Origin: an uncultured Bacteroidales bacterium
GTDB lineage: Bacteria > Bacteroidota > Bacteroidia > Bacteroidales > UBA932
Assembly: GCA_944325435.1 (NCBI GenBank)
Contig: CALVAC010000001.1
Span: 159,854-223,853 of the forward strand
Length of the DNA stretch: 64,000 nt
Reading direction: 5' to 3'
The position numbers and the translations under genes are program-made. The notes beneath the pieces are model-generated. The model saw nothing but the letters and a program-made list of their open reading frames with translations. It was not told the DNA's origin and made no database searches. Below, one piece after another: positions 33,183 through 42,960 of the stretch (within the stretch, counting starts at the first letter, position 1; each line of letters starts with the position of its first letter).

Positions 33183-36100
33183 AAACGACATATCATATTC
33201 CAATACTTGTCTGCATCCTGTTGACAATCCTTTCACAAACACAGGCCTATGCAGCCACATACAACGAACCTATCCATAACCGGGATTCCATCATCTCCTG
33301 CCCTAAAAGGTTTTTTGACTTCGGCACACCGAATCCTTTTGCAGACAAGAACAAACAACCTGTTCCGAAAGATATTACTGCAATATCCACCAGACCGGAT
33401 ACCCTGCGATATCCTGAGCGGTTGCCAACGCGCAGGACAGCAGGGACAGTCGAGGTAAATCCAGATATTGACCGGACGAAAGATGTGGAACATATCCCAT
33501 ATCAGGAAAGCATATCACCGACCGGAGCAAGGATATATACAGTCCCGATAACACTGCCATCCACTGTAAAATACCAACATGCCTTTGCTCTTCAGTATAA
33601 CAGCCAGACCAAGGAAGGGATTGCCGGATATGGCTGGGATATCAGCGGGATTTCCGAAATAACCCTCACCGACCATAGCATATATTATCATGGAGAAGAC
33701 AGGGCTGCAAGACAGGATGATACCGATCCGGCATTCTCTATTGATGGCATTATGCTGACCGAAAACGAAAACGGGCCTCTCGCTGAGCGGTACCCGCTGA
33801 TTTCCGTAAAGGACCATATCCTTGTAAAGCCGAATCATAACGGGAACATCATATCTCATTTCGATGTGCTGTATCCTGATGGCAGCAAGGCTGTATTCGG
33901 GTTTCCCTCTACCGAGGACTTCGTCATCTCATACCCTATAGTCTCATCCGAAGACAAACTCGGGAACCGGATTGAATACATGTGGGAGACAGAAACGGAC
34001 AACCTGTACAAATTGGATATGATAGAATTCTATAATGCCGGTGATCCGGATCATCCGACAGGCAGAATCTCCTTTTCATATACTCAAGATCTGAATCGTG
34101 ACAGATACAAGGCAGGGATACGGTACTATGAAAAATATCTGCTGACGCGCATCGCTGTTTTCAATCCCAGCGCATTCGGCATTCTCTATTCATACGACCT
34201 CACCCATAAATACCATACAGGTGTAAAGCTTCTTGAATCCATCGGATGCACCACCTATGGGACAGACCTTTCTGGCTTTCGCCAGTTGAATCCTTTGAGA
34301 TTCAGCTACGGGACAGGAGCCGATGAACACTCGACATATTACGCTAAAGACAAGTTATATCTTTCAGCCGGATTCAACCATTCTGAAGATGTGAAATTCA
34401 TATACAGGCGAGGAAAATTCAATCCGGGAATGTACAATGACGGATTGATTGTCCTGCCGGAATTCAGCACATACGACCGTGTGGGTTACGACATCTGGAC
34501 CGGAGACGAGCAGTTCGGCAGCACATACGCTGCAAACCAGGCCATCCTCATTGCCCCGACGCTGTCATTATTCAGTGAGGTATTACAGATAACCGCAGAG
34601 TCCGGGTTCCAATATATCGATGCCGCAGATATAGACAATGACGGGGTGGATGAGATTGTGAAAGTCAACCATTCAGGATACAATTCCGGCTATACGCGGT
34701 CCAGGTACAAAATTTCCATTTACGGATGCATCGATTCAGAAATATATCTGAAGCAGGCATTCAATATAGACCTTAACGGTGTGTACAAAGACGGCATATT
34801 CTATAATCCACGCCCAACCGGGTTCACGCTCGGCGACTTCACAGGAGAAGGATATATGCAGCTATGCTCCTGGACATTCGACAAAGACCCCTCAGGAGCA
34901 CAGAGGACATCATACATTTCACTTATAGACCTGAATTCCGGAGAACTGATTACAGAACAGCATCTGTTCTCCCTGTCGGACAAAGATTACGATGCAGGAA
35001 CATTATTCTGTATTGACATGGACAATGACAGCAGGACCGAACTCTGCCATGTCACCCCGACAGGCATGGACATGTACAATCTGGATGGAGGCATATTCAG
35101 AAAAAGCGACACCATACAGTCTCTGACTACGGCAGAGATATACGGAAAAGCATATCATTTCACAGACTACAACTCCGACGGGTACGCCGATATAGCAGTA
35201 GAACCTGCCGCCGGCTCCGGGACATGGAAATTCTATCTGTTCACCGGCACCGGTTTCACTGAAAAACAGCTCGATCTCAACACAAATTCAAGCAATGATG
35301 AATACCTTTTCTTCGATGCAGACAAAGATGGACGGCAGGATATAATATACAAAGGAGCCGGCAGCCTTGAAATCCGTTTCAACAGAGATGATGAATACGG
35401 CGAGCACTACTCGGCCGCAGGTTACTTCATATCCTCTCCGTTTTCTTCCATCGTCCCGTGCAACGCAAGAAATTTCGGAGATGTAAGCGATTTCATTACA
35501 GTAGACAGCCTGACTGTCACCCTTCATGCCTACTCACCCGACCTTTCGAAAGAAAGGCTGCTGACTACACTGACCGACAGCTACGGTAAAGTCACAGACA
35601 ATGAATACGGTAACCTTACCGAATATTACGATGCATATATGATTGACAAGGAACGGTCATTTGACAGTTCGGAAGGATTCTCCAGGACATCTTTCAATCT
35701 TCCGTTGCTTACAGGTTCCGCGTCTTACCTTACATCCGCAAGGATGCCTTCCGAACAACTGACATCCATAAGATACACATATTACGATGCTGTAGAGAAC
35801 TCGAGAGGACTCGGATTCTGCGGCTTTGGGAAAGTGAAGGCAACCGACTTCATGGGTAACACCAATGAAGAACCTGTCACCATTGTCGAATATGATCCGG
35901 AACTGTCCGGCACCGTCAAATCAGTCAGAAAAACACACAGGCTCTCACAAGACTCATGGTACGAGATCATGGACTATACCTACACCACATACAGAGAGAA
36001 ATTCGGGGAGCTTGACCCGAAAATCCTGATGATTGAACAGGAAGATACACTCACACGGACAAAGAGCTCCACCACATTCACATACGACCAGTACGGATAC

Positions 36101-39100
36101 CAGACATTATGCGCCAGGGAAACCAGAGAGACAGGGAACCAGTGGCAATACATCGACAGTACATACACGACATATTCCCACAAGGTTGATACAAATCTTT
36201 TCCTCCTCGGTTCAGTATCCACAGACACCCGAAGTTACATCAACTATCTGCCGAGAATCAGTGCTGTCACACCGGACGACCCGCGCATCGTAATCTCAAA
36301 ATCCGCTCCTGTCTCCATCCATAAGACTTTCATATCCGACAGATGGAATGAAAAAGAAGAGTATACATACGATGCACTGATGCAGCCTGTCCTGAAAGTC
36401 GACTATGTAGGGGAATCCATTGACTCTCTGCATATAAAGCAGAAAACGAAATGGAGCTACGACAGTACCGGCAACATCACATCCGAAAAGACCGCTCCGT
36501 ATAATGTGACTGTATTCAGAGGCGAGAGCTATACATACGATCCGGCAGGCAGATATCTGCTGTCCTCCACCGACAAGTTCGGAAAGACGACAACCTACAG
36601 CAGGCACAGCAAGTTCGGGAAACCGGAACTTGTGACAGACTATATAGGCAAGATAACCATAGAGTATGATGAGTGGGGCAATATCATTTCTACCAACAGG
36701 CAGGCCAGGCTTAAAGAAACCATATCGAAATCATGGAGCGACTATGGCACCTATCGTATCCTGAAGTCATACGGCGTTGACAAGCCGGCGGAACTCACCG
36801 AATATGATGCTGCCGGACGGGAAATCAGAACAGGAGTCATGCGACAAGACTCCGTATGGGTATTTTCCGACAAGGAATACGGGGATAACGGACAGGTCAG
36901 GAGAGTATCGCTTCCGCATACCGGGCAATCGCAGACTATTCTGTGGAACTCATACGACTATGATGAATTTGCAAGGCCGATATCCTATACGGAAGCGTCA
37001 TCCGGCACAACTACATGGTCATACGATGGACTGAGCACGACAGAGACCCGGAACGGGACAGCAACGACAAGACGGACAAATGTCAGAGGGCATCTCGTGT
37101 CGATAACCGATCCGGGCGGCACGGTATCATATTCCATGAGGCCGGATGGGCAGCCTGAAAAAATCTCCATGCTCAACGGCAGGGCTACCTCATTCAAATA
37201 TGATGTATACGGGAACCGGACCGAGATTGACGACCCGAGTGCCGGAGTGCAGACAGACACTCTGTCATATCTGGAAGACGGTTCATCAATCCATGAACAT
37301 ACAAACCCTAACGGCTCGATCGTGACATTGAGCGACTCGCTTGGCCGTGTAATCTCGAAACGGATCAGGGGAGAATATGACATACGCTACCTGTACTCAC
37401 AACGGTACAAGCATCAGCTTCTGGCCGAATACGCAGGAGCCACAAGCAAGACCTATACATACGACAGGTTTGACAGGGTGGCGACCATAAAGGAGACAGC
37501 ACCGGACGGGAAATGGCTGCAAAAGTCATTCTCATATTCCGATGGTGGAGCCATAATAGCGATAGACTACGAATCCCAGTCCGGCGTGATTGCGCATGAG
37601 AACTACAGATATACAAACGGGCACAACAGCGGCATCCGTCTCAATGGTGTCCCTGTCATCCAGACAAATGCAGTGAACGAATTCCTCCAGCCGACATCTG
37701 TGACCACAGGCGATATTACCAGAACTTATACCTACTCGCAATATGGCATGCCAGTGCGACGGACCATGGGAAATCTCATGGATGTCTCATATCAGTTCGA
37801 CCCGGCCAGAGGAAATCTGATGTCAAGGACAGACAACATCCATGACATTACAGAGACATTCTCATACGACTCCATGAACCGGCTCACCGGAGCAGGCGAC
37901 AGGGCCATCACCTACTCACCGGGCGGCAACATCACCTCCATAGATGATGTCGGGAGCCTCTCGTATGCTGACGAAAGCCATCCGTACAGAGTGACACAGC
38001 TTGAGCTCACCGGGAATGCCGTCCCCGCCGCTCCCCAGAGCATCACATATACCTGCTACCAGAGACCGGCACAGGTGACAGAGTCGGGCAGAAGCGCAAC
38101 TTTCACATACGATGCAGATGGCAGGCGTGTCAAGATGTATCTTTCCGATGGAGCTGATCCTGTCCTGTCAAGGTACTATCTCGGGGACAGGTATGAGACC
38201 GATGTCACACCGGAAGGGAATACCGAAAGGCTGTATATCGGCGGGAATGCATACAATGCCCCTGTAGTATATGTCAAGGATGGCGATTCAGAATGGACAA
38301 TGTACAATATAGGGCGAGACTATCTCGGCAACATCACCCATATCGCCACGGCCGATGGGACACCGGTAGCCGAATACAGCTACGACCCTTGGGGACGGCT
38401 GCGCAATCCTGAAACGCATGAGATATTCGCCCCGGGAGAGGAGCCGGAGCTTTTCCTCGGCAGAGGGTACACAGGACATGAGCACCTTACGGACTTCGGA
38501 CTCATCAACATGAACGCCAGGCTCTACGACCCTGTCATCGGACGCTTCCTGTCCCCTGACCCATACGTGCAGGATCCGGAATCCACACAAGGCTTCAACC
38601 GATACACCTACTGCCTCAACAATCCGCTGGTATACATAGATGAGAATGGAGAATTTGTTATTACTACAGCTATTATTATTGGTGTGTGTGTAGGTGCTGC
38701 AATAGGTATTGCAGCAGGAATATATGAAGGCTATAAAATAGCTGAATCCAAAGAGGCGACAGGATGGGAAAAAGCAGGATATATGATAGGAGGCGGTTTA
38801 ATTGGGGGAATTGCTGGAGGAGGAGGAGCACTTCTCGGTGCATATGTAGGTTCAACTATCGCTGTAGGCGGTTTTATAGGAGGCGCTATTATTGGCGGAA
38901 CTGCTGGTGCTTTTTCAGGATTCACCAATGGTGTTGGCATATCACTATTAAACAATCCTCACGACATCGGGAACGCATTAAAACAAGGGATACTACAATC
39001 TGGGATAGGAGGAATGACAGGTGCAGTTGCTGGAGGATTAATACAAGGGACAACATCTGCCATCCAGGGAAATAATTTTTGGAACGGAGCATCGCCATTC

Positions 39101-39340
39101 CCATCAGACGCAATTAATCTTAACATCGCACATAGTCTTAATGAGCAATTAGCCCTAGAAGAAGCGATGTCAACTCAAGGCACAAAAATAATTAATTATA
39201 CAAACATTGGCGATCCTCAATGGACAGGCTGGAATAAAATGCAATATATTCACATAAATCCAGATGGATCCAAAACTAATATTCATTATTTTCAACATCA
39301 TATTACTGGTGAAAAGGCTGGTTTTAAATTTAAATACTAA
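33179..39340 (+). CDS. Giant secreted SpvB/FG-GAP/RHS-repeat protein with variable C-terminal tip
   Basis: A 2053-residue protein. In order: Sec signal (1-26); SpvB-like N-domain (about 95-400, PITLPSTVKYQHAFALQYNS, GIAGYGWDISGIS); FG-GAP/VCBS calcium-type repeats (about 475-715: DIDNDGVDE, DYNSDGYAD, DADKDGRQD); YD/RHS repeats (about 1060-1815); the RHS core end GRFLSPDPYVQDP then NPLVYIDENGE (1815-1825). The tip (1826-2053) is AT-rich, with Gly-rich membrane-like stretches (about 1827-1930), and ends in a 65-residue domain with GWNKMQYIHINPDG and IHYFQHHITGEKAGFKFKY. This is Tc-toxin/RHS architecture: a shell releasing a C-terminal toxin. No T9SS signal, PAAR or VgrG. Probably exported by the downstream apparatus. 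Confidence 0.9.
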   Translation: MKTTYHIPILVCILLTILSQTQAYAATYNEPIHNRDSIISCPKRFFDFGTPNPFADKNKQPVPKDITAISTRPDTLRYPERLPTRRTAGTVEVNPDIDRTKDVEHIPYQESISPTGARIYTVPITLPSTVKYQHAFALQYNSQTKEGIAGYGWDISGISEITLTDHSIYYHGEDRAARQDDTDPAFSIDGIMLTENENGPLAERYPLISVKDHILVKPNHNGNIISHFDVLYPDGSKAVFGFPSTEDFVISYPIVSSEDKLGNRIEYMWETETDNLYKLDMIEFYNAGDPDHPTGRISFSYTQDLNRDRYKAGIRYYEKYLLTRIAVFNPSAFGILYSYDLTHKYHTGVKLLESIGCTTYGTDLSGFRQLNPLRFSYGTGADEHSTYYAKDKLYLSAGFNHSEDVKFIYRRGKFNPGMYNDGLIVLPEFSTYDRVGYDIWTGDEQFGSTYAANQAILIAPTLSLFSEVLQITAESGFQYIDAADIDNDGVDEIVKVNHSGYNSGYTRSRYKISIYGCIDSEIYLKQAFNIDLNGVYKDGIFYNPRPTGFTLGDFTGEGYMQLCSWTFDKDPSGAQRTSYISLIDLNSGELITEQHLFSLSDKDYDAGTLFCIDMDNDSRTELCHVTPTGMDMYNLDGGIFRKSDTIQSLTTAEIYGKAYHFTDYNSDGYADIAVEPAAGSGTWKFYLFTGTGFTEKQLDLNTNSSNDEYLFFDADKDGRQDIIYKGAGSLEIRFNRDDEYGEHYSAAGYFISSPFSSIVPCNARNFGDVSDFITVDSLTVTLHAYSPDLSKERLLTTLTDSYGKVTDNEYGNLTEYYDAYMIDKERSFDSSEGFSRTSFNLPLLTGSASYLTSARMPSEQLTSIRYTYYDAVENSRGLGFCGFGKVKATDFMGNTNEEPVTIVEYDPELSGTVKSVRKTHRLSQDSWYEIMDYTYTTYREKFGELDPKILMIEQEDTLTRTKSSTTFTYDQYGYQTLCARETRETGNQWQYIDSTYTTYSHKVDTNLFLLGSVSTDTRSYINYLPRISAVTPDDPRIVISKSAPVSIHKTFISDRWNEKEEYTYDALMQPVLKVDYVGESIDSLHIKQKTKWSYDSTGNITSEKTAPYNVTVFRGESYTYDPAGRYLLSSTDKFGKTTTYSRHSKFGKPELVTDYIGKITIEYDEWGNIISTNRQARLKETISKSWSDYGTYRILKSYGVDKPAELTEYDAAGREIRTGVMRQDSVWVFSDKEYGDNGQVRRVSLPHTGQSQTILWNSYDYDEFARPISYTEASSGTTTWSYDGLSTTETRNGTATTRRTNVRGHLVSITDPGGTVSYSMRPDGQPEKISMLNGRATSFKYDVYGNRTEIDDPSAGVQTDTLSYLEDGSSIHEHTNPNGSIVTLSDSLGRVISKRIRGEYDIRYLYSQRYKHQLLAEYAGATSKTYTYDRFDRVATIKETAPDGKWLQKSFSYSDGGAIIAIDYESQSGVIAHENYRYTNGHNSGIRLNGVPVIQTNAVNEFLQPTSVTTGDITRTYTYSQYGMPVRRTMGNLMDVSYQFDPARGNLMSRTDNIHDITETFSYDSMNRLTGAGDRAITYSPGGNITSIDDVGSLSYADESHPYRVTQLELTGNAVPAAPQSITYTCYQRPAQVTESGRSATFTYDADGRRVKMYLSDGADPVLSRYYLGDRYETDVTPEGNTERLYIGGNAYNAPVVYVKDGDSEWTMYNIGRDYLGNITHIATADGTPVAEYSYDPWGRLRNPETHEIFAPGEEPELFLGRGYTGHEHLTDFGLINMNARLYDPVIGRFLSPDPYVQDPESTQGFNRYTYCLNNPLVYIDENGEFVITTAIIIGVCVGAAIGIAAGIYEGYKIAESKEATGWEKAGYMIGGGLIGGIAGGGGALLGAYVGSTIAVGGFIGGAIIGGTAGAFSGFTNGVGISLLNNPHDIGNALKQGILQSGIGGMTGAVAGGLIQGTTSAIQGNNFWNGASPFPSDAINLNIAHSLNEQLALEEAMSTQGTKIINYTNIGDPQWTGWNKMQYIHINPDGSKTNIHYFQHHITGEKAGFKFKY

Positions 39341-39346
39341 TTTCGT

Positions 39347-40105
39347 ATGATTGTAATGTGTAAACAAATTCATACTGAAAATACAGTAATGAAGTCTACA
39401 GGCTGGGCAGATGCATCAAGTTACCTCACAGTAGGTAAATGCTATGTAGTATATGCATCCATAATCGCAGATGGTATTACATGGTATCTTATATGTGATG
39501 ATAATTTCAACATCTCGTATAACTACCCTCTATATATACCGGAATTCTTTTTCTCAATAATAGATAATTCATATTCCAGATATTGGATTACAACAGAAAA
39601 TTCTGCAGAAACCGGATTCAAAGAAATTTTATCAACCCCGGGATACCTGGAGAAACTGATTGACGGAAATCTTGATATAATCCATAATTTCAATGAAATC
39701 AAATCCAGGATTGATAAAGAAAACGGCTATGGCAAAAACATGTTCATTTTTCATAGAATGCCACCTGCTGACCATAATACAGAACTCATCCAGATTGTCG
39801 GCAAAATCTCCGGCAAAGATGCTCTGTTTGCCTGTTACGAAAAATGTCTGGAATCTCCATACGGACAAATACAGAATTGGGATATACTTTCGTTCATATT
39901 AAGTAAACTGGACTGGATTATACAAAAAAAGGTCTGGATCTGGCATGAGCAGTTACCTGTACTTTCTGAAACGGATATAGTCAGCTATATAAAATGTCTG
40001 GACATCGCCTGCCAATCATTAAAAGACAATCCGGACCACGAGTTGTCAATATATTTTCCCGAACAGACAGAGAAACTGATATCCGACATACTATTGACGC
40101 AATGA
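39347..40105 (+). CDS. Candidate immunity protein for the RHS tip
   Basis: A 252-residue AT-rich cytoplasmic-looking protein with no signal peptide and no domain I recognise. It starts 6 bp after the RHS stop, the position of the cognate immunity gene in polymorphic-toxin loci, and shares the low GC of the tip, indicating that tip and gene moved together. Helical C-terminal half (WDILSFILSKLDWIIQKKVW). The role is inference from position and composition. Confidence 0.65.
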   Translation: MIVMCKQIHTENTVMKSTGWADASSYLTVGKCYVVYASIIADGITWYLICDDNFNISYNYPLYIPEFFFSIIDNSYSRYWITTENSAETGFKEILSTPGYLEKLIDGNLDIIHNFNEIKSRIDKENGYGKNMFIFHRMPPADHNTELIQIVGKISGKDALFACYEKCLESPYGQIQNWDILSFILSKLDWIIQKKVWIWHEQLPVLSETDIVSYIKCLDIACQSLKDNPDHELSIYFPEQTEKLISDILLTQ

Positions 40106-40142
40106 GAACACAATATCCAAGAAATGACAGGAGGACTGTATT

Positions 40143-40637
40143 ATGAAAAATCTTAAATCTGTTTTTATCTTTTTAGTTTCTGCAGGTCTTATTTCAAGCT
40201 GCGATTATGAATCTGACATTATCAAAGTAATCAATGAGTCAGACATCTCAATTACTGTCTATATCCCCTCTAAGACAGATAACGGCTGGTCAGACTTGAC
40301 AGATAATTTCATATGGAATCAGCCAGAAACACTGGAACCAGGCGACAGCCTATATTACTATACCAGAATGCCTCCTAAACAAATGTTTGCTCAGAAATAT
40401 AAAGTCCCTATCCCAGTTTATATCTTCGCTCCAGAAGATATAGAAAAATACGGCTGGGAGAAAGTAATAGCAGATGAAATGATCATTGTACAATACATCG
40501 TTTCAGCAGATGATGCCAGACACTTGAATTTCCGTACTACTTATCCGCCTAACGAGGAAATGAAAAATGTTCTGATGTACCCGCCTTACGAGGAGGTCAT
40601 TGAGAACTATAACCGGATTATCAGCGAAAAGGAGTGA
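40143..40637 (+). CDS. Small lipoprotein, possible second immunity or accessory factor
   Basis: A 164-residue lipoprotein (lipobox LISS-Cys20) with no recognised domain, AT-rich like its neighbour. It begins 37 bp after the candidate immunity gene and ends 5 bp before the first pseudopilin gene, linking the toxin part to the secretion genes. Bases 40589-40618, coding for the segment ending ENYNRII, recur at 50032-50061 with two mismatches, so a second copy of this gene once existed beyond the secretion cluster. An anchored periplasmic immunity protein is plausible. Confidence 0.65.
   Translation: MKNLKSVFIFLVSAGLISSCDYESDIIKVINESDISITVYIPSKTDNGWSDLTDNFIWNQPETLEPGDSLYYYTRMPPKQMFAQKYKVPIPVYIFAPEDIEKYGWEKVIADEMIIVQYIVSADDARHLNFRTTYPPNEEMKNVLMYPPYEEVIENYNRIISEKE
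40589..40618 (+). repeat. Direct repeat B, left copy (inside the lipoprotein gene)
   Basis: Thirty bases matching 50032-50061 with two mismatches, same orientation. Here they encode part of the C-terminus of the small lipoprotein (segment EVIENYNRI). Confidence 0.8.
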
Positions 40638-40642
40638 CGGAT

Positions 40643-41065
40643 ATGGGATCAAGAGTCAATATCAACAGACGATACCGGATGAAGGCATTCTCGCTGCCTG
40701 AAATGCTGGTGGTGCTGGTAATCATCGGGATACTGGTGCTGATTGCACTGCCGAACCTGATGCCGCTGATTTCCAAGGCAAAGAGCATGGAAGCCCAGCA
40801 ACAGCTTGCCTTTGTCCACACATTGCAGAAAAGCTTCTTCTACATGAACTCACGGTATTCGGACAGTCTTGACGAGCTCGGATTTGAGCAACAGCCATTA
40901 GTGACGGATGGGGGCAATGCCAACTATCTGATAGAAATCACCGAAGCCGATGAATCCGGATTCAAGGCTCAGGCTGTCTCTGTCGTGGATTTTGACAAGG
41001 ATGGGCAGTTCAATACCTGGGAGATTGACCAGGACAGGCATCTTGTGGAAACCATCAAAGACTGA
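40643..41065 (+). CDS. Major pseudopilin (GspG/PilA-like)
   Basis: A 140-residue type IV pilin-like protein. The class III prepilin signal is KA|FSLPEMLVVLVIIGILVL: cleavage between Ala15 and Phe16, Glu at +5 (Glu20), then the hydrophobic helix. Mature size (about 125) fits GspG, and a late DFDKDGQFNTWEID loop resembles the GspG calcium site (inference). Starts at 40643 or 40679 are both possible; I chose the first ATG after the previous stop. First gene of the secretion cluster. Confidence 0.88.
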   Translation: MGSRVNINRRYRMKAFSLPEMLVVLVIIGILVLIALPNLMPLISKAKSMEAQQQLAFVHTLQKSFFYMNSRYSDSLDELGFEQQPLVTDGGNANYLIEITEADESGFKAQAVSVVDFDKDGQFNTWEIDQDRHLVETIKD

Positions 41066-41070
41066 CCGCC

Positions 41071-41529
41071 ATGTGGAGTCTGCTATCATTACCTGCCATT
41101 GCTGCGATGGTCATTTCTGACTGTCGCAGCAGGACGGTAGGGATATTTCCCCTCATGGCTTTCTGCATCACCATGGCTATCGCTTCGGTCATGGACATAG
41201 GACTGCGGCCCGGCATCTCGAACCTTGTCTCCAATCTGGTTGTCTGTCTCATGCTATGGAGCAGTCTCCATCTGTATTTCAAATTGACAGGGAGGCAGTT
41301 GAGCGATGCCATAGGAGCCGGGGATATGGTATTCATTGCAGCAATGACACCTTATTTCACCATGCAGGACTTCCTTGTCTTTCTCGTGGCGGCAGCCATC
41401 CTGTCTTTGGCTGTCTGGGGAATCCCCTACATGACAAAACGGGGACAGGACAGCATCCCTCTCGTTTCCGGATTGGGAATCTGTCTGTCAGTCATAATCT
41501 TATACAGGTCAATAACAGAAATAATCTGA
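41071..41529 (+). CDS. Prepilin peptidase (A24 family), short form
   Basis: A 152-residue membrane aspartic protease with the two catalytic aspartates of family A24: Asp17 (VISDCRSRTVG) and Asp85 in the GxGD motif (IGAGDMVF). It lacks the N-terminal Cys-rich/methyltransferase domain of GspO/PilD, so it resembles the short TadV/peptidase-only type. It should process the three or four pseudopilins encoded here. It lies 5 bp after the first pseudopilin. Confidence 0.9.
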   Translation: MWSLLSLPAIAAMVISDCRSRTVGIFPLMAFCITMAIASVMDIGLRPGISNLVSNLVVCLMLWSSLHLYFKLTGRQLSDAIGAGDMVFIAAMTPYFTMQDFLVFLVAAAILSLAVWGIPYMTKRGQDSIPLVSGLGICLSVIILYRSITEII

Positions 41530-41530
41530 A

Positions 41531-42934
41531 ATGGGAATACCGGATATTTCAACGGAGGCTTTGCAGGTGTTCACTGCCAACGAAGCCTTTTACTGGGAGC
41601 TTGTACCCTGGCGTATAGAAAACGGACATATCGACTGCCTCGGAAAGACCGGACACGACTATACAGAGGCAGAATCGGAGATTTTCGCCATCTATGGTTA
41701 CCATACGAGAATCATGACTATAGACGATGCCGACTTCACCAGGCTCATATCATCGCATTACCGGGAAGAGACAGCCGACAGGCTCCAGGCACTGGATGGC
41801 AGCGACTCCGACATCGTAGGGAAGCTCATCAACGAGGCCTATTCGATGCAGGCGAGCGATGTCCATCTCGAACCTGCGGAAGAGAAATGCCGTGTCAGAT
41901 ACAGGACGGACGGGAAACTGATCGAAACGCATATCATCCATAAAGATGATTACTTGGGACTGGTGAACAGGCTGAAGATAATGGCCAATCTGGACATATC
42001 AGAAAAGAGGCTTCCTCAGGATGGACGGATAATGTACACTGCAGGAGAAATACGGTTTGACATAAGAATGTCCGTATTGCCTACAATCCATGGCGAAAAA
42101 ACAGTCCTCCGGCTGCTGGCTAAAAACGGGAAGAACCTGTCTCTCCAGGAACTCGGACTTGATGGGAAACAATATGGGGATTATCTGAATGCCATAATGA
42201 AACCTCACGGGCTGATTCTTATCAGCGGTCCGACAGGTTCCGGAAAAAGCACGACTCTATATGCCACCCTCGAAAGGCTGAACAGAGGAGACAACAATAT
42301 CCTGACCATAGAAGATCCTGTAGAATATACCATAGATGGAGTGAACCAGGTACAGCTGAAAGAGGATATCGGCCTCGATTTCCCCATGGCATTGCGGACA
42401 TTCCTCAGACAGGATCCTGATATAATAATGCTTGGAGAAATAAGGGATGAAGATACTGCAGAAATGGCAATCAGAAGTTCTCTGACAGGACATCTGCTTC
42501 TGTCCACTCTCCACACGAACAGTGCATGGGGATGTATTGACAGGCTGGCAGATATGGGTATACACAGGTATCTGATATCCGAGACTCTTCTTGTCTGCGT
42601 CGCACAGAGACTTGTCAGACTTCTCTGCCCATCCTGCAAGCGACCGGAAGACATTCCGGAAAGACTTGCATCTCTGTCGGATGTCGGACAGAAACAGAAA
42701 GTCTATGCAAGAAACGGATGTCCGGAATGCCATTACACGGGATACAAAGGCCGCAAGGCCATATATGAAGTAATCCCCGTAGATGACACATTGTCGAATG
42801 CCATCAGAGAGGGGCAGCAGGACATCAGGAACTATCTTTCAGAAAAGAACATCAAGACTCTTCGTGAAAGTGCAGTCTCCCTTTATCTCGACGGCCTGAC
42901 ATCCCTCGAAGAAATCTTCCCTCTGCTGGACTGA
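41531..42934 (+). CDS. gspE: Secretion/pilus assembly ATPase (GspE/PilB)
   Basis: A 467-residue hexameric ATPase. N2-domain RLPQDGRIMYTAGEIRFDIR; Walker A GPTGSGKST (233-241); Asp box TIEDPVEYTIDGVNQ; Walker B DIIMLGEIRD; His box TLHTN; zinc tetracysteine CPSC (366, 369) and CPEC (397, 400), which marks assembly (GspE/PilB) rather than retraction (PilT) ATPases. A short N1E domain (about 1-80) may bind the GspL-like protein. No PilT-type gene is present, which favours a secretion system over a retractable pilus. Confidence 0.95.
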   Translation: MGIPDISTEALQVFTANEAFYWELVPWRIENGHIDCLGKTGHDYTEAESEIFAIYGYHTRIMTIDDADFTRLISSHYREETADRLQALDGSDSDIVGKLINEAYSMQASDVHLEPAEEKCRVRYRTDGKLIETHIIHKDDYLGLVNRLKIMANLDISEKRLPQDGRIMYTAGEIRFDIRMSVLPTIHGEKTVLRLLAKNGKNLSLQELGLDGKQYGDYLNAIMKPHGLILISGPTGSGKSTTLYATLERLNRGDNNILTIEDPVEYTIDGVNQVQLKEDIGLDFPMALRTFLRQDPDIIMLGEIRDEDTAEMAIRSSLTGHLLLSTLHTNSAWGCIDRLADMGIHRYLISETLLVCVAQRLVRLLCPSCKRPEDIPERLASLSDVGQKQKVYARNGCPECHYTGYKGRKAIYEVIPVDDTLSNAIREGQQDIRNYLSEKNIKTLRESAVSLYLDGLTSLEEIFPLLD

Positions 42935-42960
42935 TCTGCACGACATATCAAATCCACTTG

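Noticed and set aside
33179..39340. T6SS or T9SS effector
   Set aside because: No PAAR or VgrG gene or domain is nearby, and the C-terminus is a toxin-like tip rather than a T9SS sorting domain; a Sec signal is present at the N-terminus.
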